Assembly (NCBI GenBank): GCA_021160785.1 | Contig: JAGHBX010000591.1 | Location: 1 to 12,298, forward strand | From: Planctomycetota bacterium | Lineage (GTDB): Bacteria; Planctomycetota; Phycisphaerae; Sedimentisphaerales; Anaerohalosphaeraceae | DNA: 12,298 nucleotides | Direction: 5' to 3' | In this document: one piece after another, positions 6,544 to 12,298 of the stretch | Numbering within the stretch: position 1 is the stretch's first letter | Layout: every line of letters begins with the position of its first letter | The notes under the pieces: model-generated | Told to the model about the DNA's origin: nothing | Databases searched by the model: none | Seen by the model: the letters and a program-made list of their open reading frames with translations, nothing else | Made by a program: the position numbers and the translations under genes

Positions 6544-8730
6544 ATGTCTAAGATAATTGCGTCGGCAGCGATACGTGGTGCTCACAATCTGGCGAAAGAG
6601 GCCGAAGAGATTTACAACAAGGCGGTAAAGGCCAAGGGCGCCGACTGCGAGGTTAGTTTTCCGAATACGGGCTACTTTATTCCGATCATTTATTCTATGA
6701 CGGGGATAGCCGTGGAGAAGCTGTCCGATTTCGATGAAGTGTTTGTCATAATCAAGGGCCTTCTTCCTGATTTCGTGGACGATGAAATGTGGCTTCCGTA
6801 TCTCGGGCCGACCCTGGATGCGGGGATGGCGACGCTGTTTGCCGAAGAGATAATCGAAGCTTGCAAGTACCTGGTCGGTCCGAACCCGGTCGATGATTTC
6901 TGGCTCGGCGCCGCCGACGATGTGATCATGCGCGAGCGGGGCATTCAGTTTGTCGACGGTACGGCCCCGGGATTTGCCGCGATAGTCGGCGCCGCGCCGG
7001 ATGTCGAGACTGCCGTTGCAATCGGGCGTAAGCTTCAGGAACGAAGCCTTTATGTGTTCATGGCCGCAAGCGATAAGGGCACTTCGTTTGCCGAGCAATT
7101 AGCCGAAGGCGGCGTCCAGTTGGGCTGGGAGACACGACTGGTGCCTTTTGGCAGAGGGATTACTTCTGCAATTTACGCCCTGGGCTTCGCCAGCAGGGCG
7201 GCTCTTAGCTTCGGCGGTGTTCAGCCGGGCGATTACCTGCGGAATCTGCTGTATAACAAGAACCGTGTGTTTGCATTTGTGATGGCGCTTGGCGAGGTAA
7301 CGGACGAATGGTACGCCACCGCCGCCGGAGCCATCAACTACGGCTTCCCGACGATCGCCGATTCCGATATTCCTGAGATTCTGCCGACGGGCGTGTGTAC
7401 ATACGAGCATGTGGTTTCCAACATTCCGCATGACAAGATCGTGGAAAAGTGCATCGAGGTGAGAGGGCTCAAGATCAAGGTCTCCGAGATTGCGATTCCG
7501 GTGGCTTACAGCCCGGCGTTTGAGGGTGAGCGAATCCGCAAGGAGGACATGCACTGTGAGTTCGGCGGCAATAGGACGCCGGCGTTTGAGTGGTTCAACA
7601 CATTAGACAGTTCGCAGGTTGAAGACGGCAGGATCGAGGTGATCGGCCCTGATGTGGACACGGTGGAGCCGGGAGGCCAGCTTCCTCTCGGCATCGTGGT
7701 CGAGGGGACGGGTCGCAAGATGCAAAGCGACTTCGAACCTGTTCTCGAACGCCAGGTCCATACGCTTATCAACGAGGCGCAGGGCGTCTGGCACATGGGC
7801 CAGCGAGACATAAACTGGGCGCGGATCAGCAAGGATGCGTTTAAGGCGGGTTTTCGGATCGAGCACTTCGGACATATCCTGCACGCGATGTACCACGAGA
7901 AGTACTCCAACATCATCGACAAGGTGGAGGTGAAACTTTATACCGAAGAAGAGCAGGTGGTGAAGCTTCGCGATAAGGTCAGGGCCGTCTATGCCGAGCG
8001 CGACAAGCGATTGGCGGGAATGACCGACGAGACGGTGGATACGTTTTACTCGTGTACGTTGTGTCAGAGCTTTGCCCCGGATCATGTGTGCGTGATTACA
8101 CCGGAGCGAAGCGGCCTGTGCGGCGCCTACAGTTGGCTGGACGGAAAGGCGGCATACGAGATTACCCCGACCGGCGCCAATCAGCCGATCGTCAAGGGCG
8201 CTGTTATCGATGGGACCCTCGGTCAGTGGGAGAAAGTCAACGAGTTTATCAGTTCGACTACACAGGGCAAGATAGCGCAGATGAGCGCGTATTCGATGAT
8301 TACCGATCCAATGACAAGCTGCGGGTGCTTCGAGTGTATATCGGCGATTCTGCCTTCGACCGGCGGCATTATGATCGTTAACCGTGAATTTACCGAGATG
8401 ACGCCGTGCGGGATGAAGTTCTCTACGTTAGCGGGCACCGTCGGCGGCGGTAATCAGACGCCGGGGTTCATCGGGCATTCACGGTTCTATATCGGCTCGA
8501 AAAAGTTCATCTCAGCCGAAGGCGGTATCCAGCGGATTGTCTGGATGCCGGCGGCGCTGAAGGAAAGTATGCGCGAGGTGCTGATCGAGCGGGCCAAAGA
8601 AGCCGGGCTAAACGGCGAAGAATTCCTCGACAAGATCGCCGATGAGACCAAGGCCATATCGGAGGAAGAGGTGCTCGAGTTCATCAGCGGTGCGGGCCAT
8701 CCGGCGCTCGAGATGGACGAGATGTTTTAA
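6544..8730 (+). CDS. acsB: Acetyl-CoA synthase (CO-methylating), CODH/ACS alpha subunit
   Basis: AcsB condenses CO, the methyl group from the corrinoid Fe-S protein, and coenzyme A into acetyl-CoA at its Ni-Ni-[4Fe-4S] A-cluster. The 728 residues are almost identical in length to the Moorella enzyme. The six A-cluster cysteines are present with a constant offset of -2 from Moorella numbering: C504, C507, C516, C526 (in YSCTLCQSF, DHVCVI, SGLCGAYS), then C593 and C595 (TSCGCFECI). F510, matching the conserved active-site Phe, is also present. The N-terminal region (about 1-310), which contacts CO dehydrogenase and carries the CO tunnel in bacterial enzymes and is absent from the archaeal form, is complete. 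GAGG lies ten bases before the ATG. The next gene follows after 88 bases that contain a hairpin. The call is very firm. Confidence 0.98.
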   Translation: MSKIIASAAIRGAHNLAKEAEEIYNKAVKAKGADCEVSFPNTGYFIPIIYSMTGIAVEKLSDFDEVFVIIKGLLPDFVDDEMWLPYLGPTLDAGMATLFAEEIIEACKYLVGPNPVDDFWLGAADDVIMRERGIQFVDGTAPGFAAIVGAAPDVETAVAIGRKLQERSLYVFMAASDKGTSFAEQLAEGGVQLGWETRLVPFGRGITSAIYALGFASRAALSFGGVQPGDYLRNLLYNKNRVFAFVMALGEVTDEWYATAAGAINYGFPTIADSDIPEILPTGVCTYEHVVSNIPHDKIVEKCIEVRGLKIKVSEIAIPVAYSPAFEGERIRKEDMHCEFGGNRTPAFEWFNTLDSSQVEDGRIEVIGPDVDTVEPGGQLPLGIVVEGTGRKMQSDFEPVLERQVHTLINEAQGVWHMGQRDINWARISKDAFKAGFRIEHFGHILHAMYHEKYSNIIDKVEVKLYTEEEQVVKLRDKVRAVYAERDKRLAGMTDETVDTFYSCTLCQSFAPDHVCVITPERSGLCGAYSWLDGKAAYEITPTGANQPIVKGAVIDGTLGQWEKVNEFISSTTQGKIAQMSAYSMITDPMTSCGCFECISAILPSTGGIMIVNREFTEMTPCGMKFSTLAGTVGGGNQTPGFIGHSRFYIGSKKFISAEGGIQRIVWMPAALKESMREVLIERAKEAGLNGEEFLDKIADETKAISEEEVLEFISGAGHPALEMDEMF

Positions 8731-8744
8731 TTGCGTTTCGATTT

Positions 8745-8762
8745 GGTGGGGCAAGCCCCGCC
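8745..8762. repeat. GC-rich hairpin between acsB and acsC
   Basis: GGTGGGG (8745-8751) can pair with CCCCGCC (8756-8762) around a CAAG loop, with one T-G wobble. No T-run follows, so it is unlikely to terminate transcription. It may stabilise the acsB end of the message or adjust expression of acsC. It resembles the hairpin at 1829-1847 in its GGTGGG start, so it may be a dispersed repeat. Confidence 0.45.
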
Positions 8763-8818
8763 CTGTGATGGATTGGAACCGGAATACTAATTAATGGTTT
8801 TCTGCGAGGTATGGAACT

Positions 8819-10153
8819 ATGGCATTGACAGGATTACAGATTTTCAAGGTATTACCCAAGACTAACTGCAAGAAGTGCGGCAAGCCGACGTGTCTTGCCT
8901 TTGCGATGGCGCTTGCGCAGAAAAAGGCGAGTCTGGACGAATGTCCGGACGCCACCGATGAGACGCGAGCGATGTTGGCCGAGGCGTCCGCTCCGCCGAT
9001 GCAAAAGGTGAAGTTCGGCACAGGCGACAGCGCCGTTGAGTTAGGCGCAGAGACCGTGATGTATCGGCATGAAGAAAAATTCTACAGTCCGACGGTCATT
9101 GCCGTCAGCGTCTCCGACGCCATTTCCGGCGACGAACTCAAGGCGCGTATTGACACGGTCAACGCTCTGCAGTTTGACCGGGTGGGCACGCATATACAGG
9201 TAAACGCTATCGCCGTGGTCAACGACAGCGGATCAGCCGATACATTCGCTTCGGTTGCAGAAACGGTCAAGCAGGCCAGTCCGCTTGCGATGATACTGGT
9301 TTCCGAGTCCGCCGATGCCCTTGGCGCTGCGGCGGGCAAGGTTGCAGACTCCGTGCCGCTGCTGGCATGCGCCACCGCCGAGACCGCCGATGCGGTCGCA
9401 AAGATCGCCAAGGACAACAAGTGCCCGCTGGTGGCGGCCGCCGATTCGGTCGATGCACTTGCCGAACTGACCGAGAAGATCAAGGCGGCGGGTGTCGAGG
9501 ACATTGTGCTCTGTCTGAAGGGTATGAGCCTCAAAGAAGAGATGTACGGCCTGACCACGGCAAGGGCTGCGGCGCTGAAGAAGTCGTTCCGTCCGTTGGG
9601 ATATCCGACGTTGTCGTTAGTATTGGGTGGTACGCCCGAGGAGCAGGCGGGCAAGGCTCTGTCGCTGGTGAGCAAGTACGCCGGCGTCGTGGTGCTCGAT
9701 ACCGCCGAGGCGTATGCGATTTTGCCGGTGCTGACTACAATCATGAATATCTATACCGACCCGCAAAAACCCGTGCAGGTCGAGCCGAAGGTTTACAAGA
9801 TCGGCGAGGCCGGCGACGATTCGCCCATGCTGCTTACGACCAACTTTTCGCTTACATACTATACCGTCGAGAGCGATGCCGAGGCGAGCCGCGTGCCCTG
9901 CTATATCCTCGTTGTGGATACCGAGGGAACCAGCGTGCTGACGGCGTATTCGGGCGACAAGCTAAACGAAAAGGTCGTTTCCGAGGCGATGAAGAAGTTC
10001 GGCGTCGAGGACATGGTCAAGCATCGCAAGATGATCATCCCGGGCTATGTGGCCGTGATGAGCGGAAAACTGGAAGAAGAAACAGGCTGGGAGATTCTCG
10101 TGGGACCGCGCGAATCGTCCATGCTGCCAAAGTACCTGCAGGATGTTGCCTGA
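8819..10153 (+). CDS. acsC: Corrinoid iron-sulfur protein large (gamma) subunit
   Basis: AcsC, with AcsD, forms the corrinoid Fe-S protein that carries the methyl group from methyltetrahydrofolate to the A-cluster of AcsB. The 444-residue length is normal for the family. The N-terminal [4Fe-4S] domain has C17, C20, C25 and C42 (in TNCKKCGKPTC and DECPDATDE). A middle region rich in Ala and Val (about 90-320) corresponds to the TIM barrel, and the last 120 residues, ending near PGYVAVMSGKLEEETGW, form the corrinoid-binding domain. GAGG at 8806-8809 lies nine bases before the ATG; an ATG at 8811 is out of frame and stops after five codons. The gene overlaps acsV by 11 bases. The partner gene acsD is not next to it here and presumably lies beyond the window. 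The identification is firm. Confidence 0.96.
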   Translation: MALTGLQIFKVLPKTNCKKCGKPTCLAFAMALAQKKASLDECPDATDETRAMLAEASAPPMQKVKFGTGDSAVELGAETVMYRHEEKFYSPTVIAVSVSDAISGDELKARIDTVNALQFDRVGTHIQVNAIAVVNDSGSADTFASVAETVKQASPLAMILVSESADALGAAAGKVADSVPLLACATAETADAVAKIAKDNKCPLVAAADSVDALAELTEKIKAAGVEDIVLCLKGMSLKEEMYGLTTARAAALKKSFRPLGYPTLSLVLGGTPEEQAGKALSLVSKYAGVVVLDTAEAYAILPVLTTIMNIYTDPQKPVQVEPKVYKIGEAGDDSPMLLTTNFSLTYYTVESDAEASRVPCYILVVDTEGTSVLTAYSGDKLNEKVVSEAMKKFGVEDMVKHRKMIIPGYVAVMSGKLEEETGWEILVGPRESSMLPKYLQDVA

Positions 10154-12062
10154 TAGAGTGAGCGATCAGAAGAAGAGAACATGTTCGATTCGTTTTGAGC
10201 CCAGCGGCCTAAAGGCGCAGGTTCCCAAGGGGACCGTGCTGCTGGAGGCGGCGCGCAAGTTGGGTGTGTATCTCAGCAGTATCTGCGGCGGGGACGGGTA
10301 CTGCGGCAAGTGCAAGGTGCATATCAACTCCGGTCAGTTCCAGATGAAGCCGACGACCCTGCTGACGCCCGAAGAGATCCGCGAAGATGTCGTGTTGGCC
10401 TGTCAGACGAAGATACTTTCTGATATGACGGTAACCGTCCCCAAGTCGCATACGCTGCGGACCGACCAGATATTGACGGATGTGGACGCCTCGCGATTCA
10501 GCGGACTTGGCCGCGATGCCGGGGGAAAAGGTTTTGCCTTCGATCCGTTGGTCAGGAAAATCTATATCGAGATGACGCCGCCGACGGTTGAAGATCATAC
10601 CGCCGACCATGAAAGGCTCACTGTTGCGATACGCAACATGCTGAACCTGGGCTCGGGGGTGCTGCAGATGGGATTCAGGATACTGCAGGAACTCCCGCGG
10701 CTGCTGCAGAAATCGGATTACAAGGTAACGGCGACACTCGGTTTTCGCGGCTGCGTGACGGAAGTGGTGCAGGTTGAAAGCGGCGACCGATCGAATATCA
10801 ACTACGCCGTCGCCGTCGATCTCGGCACGACGACGGTGGTTGCTCACCTTGTCGATCTTACGACGGGCAATACTGTCGACACCGAGGCTACTTATAACAG
10901 CCAGATTAACTTCGGCGAGGATTATATCCGCCGGATCATCTATGCCGAGCAGAACGACGCATTCGACGAGATGCAGTCGCACCTTGTAGACGACGTCAAT
11001 GATTTGATAGTAACGCTTGCCGAAAGAAACAAGATCAATCTTCAGGATATAACCGCCGTTGTCTGTGCGGGCAATACGGCGATGACGCATTTTCTTTTGA
11101 ACCTTGACTCGCGGCGTATTCGTCGTGAGCCTTATGTTGCGTCGGCGAGTTCGGTGCCCCCAATACGCGCCGCCGAAGCGGGGATCCAGATCAATAAGCG
11201 CGGCCTGTTGTATTGCCTGCCGAGTGTGGCGGCGTATGTGGGCGGCGATATAGTAGCGGGCGTCCTTGCGGTCTGCCTGGACATGAAGGAAAAGGTGGCG
11301 CTTTTCGTAGACATTGGCACCAACGGCGAGGTTGTCCTTGGCAACAAGGACTGGATGATGTGTGCGTCCAGTTCGGCGGGGCCGGCGTTCGAGGGCAGCG
11401 GTGTCAAACACGGCATGCGCGCCGCCAGCGGCGCAATCGAAAAGCTTCTGATAGATGACGAGGGCAATATCGTCTGCGATACGATCGGAGACGCCGCCGC
11501 CATCGGGATTTGCGGATCGGGGCTTCTGGATACGCTTGCCGAGCTGTTTCTCCACGGCATTATTGACCGTACGGGTCGATTCCAGGCCGAAGGCGACCCG
11601 CGTCTTCTGGAAGGTGAAGAGGGCATGGAATTTACGCTTGTCGCAGAAAAGGGCGCCCAGAAGCGGATCGTTATAACCCAAGCGGATATTGACAATCTCA
11701 TTCGGTCAAAAGCCGGTGTTTTTGCCGCGATCAAGTCCCTGATGGAGACGACCCAGACGAAGACCGAAGACCTCGATGCGGTGTACTTAGCCGGCGGATT
11801 CGGCAACTTCATGAATGTCGAAAGAGCGGTGACCATAGGCATCCTGCCGGATGTGGCGGTCGAGAAAATTCATTTTGTGGGCAATACTTCTTTGGCCGGG
11901 GCAAAGGCGGTTCTTCTGAGTCGCCAGGGCCGCGCCGTCGCCGAACAGATCGCTTCTGCGATGACTTACGTCGACTTGATGAGCCATTCGGACTACATGG
12001 AGGAGTTTGTGCGGGCTAATTTCCTGCCGCATACGGATTTGTCGCTGTTTCCTTCACAGTAA
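10143..12062 (+). CDS. acsV: RACo-type reductive activator of the corrinoid Fe-S protein (2Fe-2S ferredoxin + ASKHA ATPase)
   Basis: This ATP-dependent activator rescues corrinoid protein that has been oxidised to Co(II), using an electron from its own [2Fe-2S] cluster. The 639-residue length is normal. A ferredoxin domain (about 13-100) carries C48-x5-C54-x2-C57 and C87. A linker and middle domain follow, with YAVAVDLGTTTVVAHLVDL at 221-239 as the phosphate-1 motif of the ASKHA fold, VVCAGNTAMTHFLL near 306-319, VDIGTNGEVVLGN near 389-401, GICGSGLLDTLAEL near 455-468 and the C-terminal LAGGFGNFMNVERAVTIGI near 549-567. ATG 10143 lies inside the end of acsC, which points to coupled translation; a GTG at 10158 would give a protein five residues shorter. 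Its place next to acsC fits its role. The family and function are confident. Confidence 0.95.
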   Translation: MLPDRVSDQKKRTCSIRFEPSGLKAQVPKGTVLLEAARKLGVYLSSICGGDGYCGKCKVHINSGQFQMKPTTLLTPEEIREDVVLACQTKILSDMTVTVPKSHTLRTDQILTDVDASRFSGLGRDAGGKGFAFDPLVRKIYIEMTPPTVEDHTADHERLTVAIRNMLNLGSGVLQMGFRILQELPRLLQKSDYKVTATLGFRGCVTEVVQVESGDRSNINYAVAVDLGTTTVVAHLVDLTTGNTVDTEATYNSQINFGEDYIRRIIYAEQNDAFDEMQSHLVDDVNDLIVTLAERNKINLQDITAVVCAGNTAMTHFLLNLDSRRIRREPYVASASSVPPIRAAEAGIQINKRGLLYCLPSVAAYVGGDIVAGVLAVCLDMKEKVALFVDIGTNGEVVLGNKDWMMCASSSAGPAFEGSGVKHGMRAASGAIEKLLIDDEGNIVCDTIGDAAAIGICGSGLLDTLAELFLHGIIDRTGRFQAEGDPRLLEGEEGMEFTLVAEKGAQKRIVITQADIDNLIRSKAGVFAAIKSLMETTQTKTEDLDAVYLAGGFGNFMNVERAVTIGILPDVAVEKIHFVGNTSLAGAKAVLLSRQGRAVAEQIASAMTYVDLMSHSDYMEEFVRANFLPHTDLSLFPSQ

Positions 12063-12103
12063 ATTGCATAAAAGGTAAAATATTACAATTAAAGAGTTTT
12101 TTA

Positions 12104-12121
12104 CGCCCTCGTGGGCGGAGG
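12104..12121 (+). promoter_or_regulatory. Hairpin touching the ribosome binding site of the second cooC
   Basis: CGCCC (12104-12108) pairs with GGGCG (12113-12117) around TCGT. The ribosome binding site GGAGG (12117-12121) begins at the last base of the stem and stands seven bases before the ATG at 12129. A five-base GC stem here could modulate translation of the second ATPase. Six T (12097-12102) precede the stem rather than follow it, so it is not a terminator for acsV. Confidence 0.35.
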
Positions 12122-12128
12122 CATATAG

Positions 12129-12298
12129 ATGGGATTTTCAATAGCAATAAGTGGAAAAGGCGGGACGGGCAAGACGACGTTGTCGGCGATGCTCGTGCGG
12201 CTGCTGATCGGCAAGTCGCCGCAGGCGGTTTTGGCGGTGGATGGCGACCCTAATTCGTGCCTGGGCATTACATTAGGCGTTGAGCCGGAAACCACCAT
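12129..12298 (+). CDS. Second CooC/AcsF-type nickel-insertion ATPase, 5' part
   Basis: The gene runs off the window after 56 codons. It starts with the SIMIBI ATPase fold: a strand FSIAISG, the deviant Walker A motif GKGGTGKT (residues 9-16), and LAVDGDPNSCLG (35-46) where the family usually has DADPNSNL. GGAGG precedes the ATG by seven bases. It lies 66 bases after acsV on the same strand, a position often taken by acsF in acetogen clusters, where the product matures the nickel site of acetyl-CoA synthase. It differs from the cooC at 3702 in its Walker motif (T instead of V) and in the following motif, so the two are paralogues rather than copies. The CxC motif that would confirm the metal site is outside the window. 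Confidence 0.9.
   Translation, partial: MGFSIAISGKGGTGKTTLSAMLVRLLIGKSPQAVLAVDGDPNSCLGITLGVEPETT

Noticed and set aside
9367..10161. 264-codon plus-strand frame overlapping acsC
   Set aside because: It is an out-of-frame shadow of acsC with low-complexity Arg/Gly-rich composition.
10209..11681. 490-codon open frame on the minus strand inside acsV
   Set aside because: It lies wholly antisense to a clearly conserved gene, is rich in Arg and His as expected from the complement of GC-biased codons, and shows no recognisable domain.
12063..12128. Rho-independent terminator after acsV
   Set aside because: The T-run precedes the small GC stem instead of following it, and the next gene is close and on the same strand.
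1..12298. CRISPR arrays, tRNA or rRNA genes
   Set aside because: No regularly spaced repeats, cloverleaf-like segments or rRNA-like conserved stretches were seen.

Overview
This window carries most of a bacterial Wood-Ljungdahl (reductive acetyl-CoA) carbonyl-branch operon, preceded by a regulatory and insertion-sequence-rich flank. The genes indicate a strict anaerobe that makes or cleaves acetyl-CoA through CO dehydrogenase/acetyl-CoA synthase. The taxon cannot be fixed from sequence alone. My impression from the flavour of the IS remnants, the cysteine-rich HD protein and the GC-rich hairpins is a Planctomycetota (Phycisphaerae-like) or similar sediment bacterium, but this is a weak inference.

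Layout. Positions 1-~527 hold the 3' part of an IS5-family (IS427-like) transposase, split by a -1 frame change at a run of six G. It abuts the C-terminal third of an IS66-type transposase (523-1014). On the minus strand, 1046-1759 encodes an HD-domain phosphohydrolase-like protein with a cysteine-rich, zinc-ribbon-like N-terminus. The intergenic stretch 1760-2004 contains two GC-rich hairpins. Then, on the plus strand, come a DUF3786-type protein (2005-2643) and an orphan FixJ/NarL-type response regulator (2799-3416), the latter with a very good sigma-70 promoter.

A 285-base leader (3417-3701) follows. It contains a TACGG-N5-CCGTA dyad directly upstream of a plausible -35/-10 pair, then a long 5' untranslated region. 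After it comes a same-strand gene run: cooC (nickel-insertion ATPase), cooS/acsA (CO dehydrogenase), acsB (acetyl-CoA synthase), acsC (corrinoid Fe-S protein large subunit), acsV (RACo-type reductive activator of the corrinoid protein) and the start of a second cooC/acsF ATPase that runs off the window at 12298.

How the genes work together. CooS reduces CO2 to CO at its Ni-Fe-S C-cluster, and CO is passed to the A-cluster of AcsB. The corrinoid protein (AcsC with AcsD) delivers the methyl group, AcsV reactivates the corrinoid when it falls to Co(II), and the two CooC-type ATPases would mature the nickel sites of CooS and AcsB. All metal-ligand cysteines and the key histidines and lysine expected in CooS, AcsB, AcsC and AcsV are present, so the enzymes look functional. 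acsD, acsE and other methyl-branch genes are not in the window. The most useful leads are the putative response-regulator operator in front of the operon, the two different CooC ATPases bracketing it, and the visibly AT-richer cooS between GC-richer neighbours.
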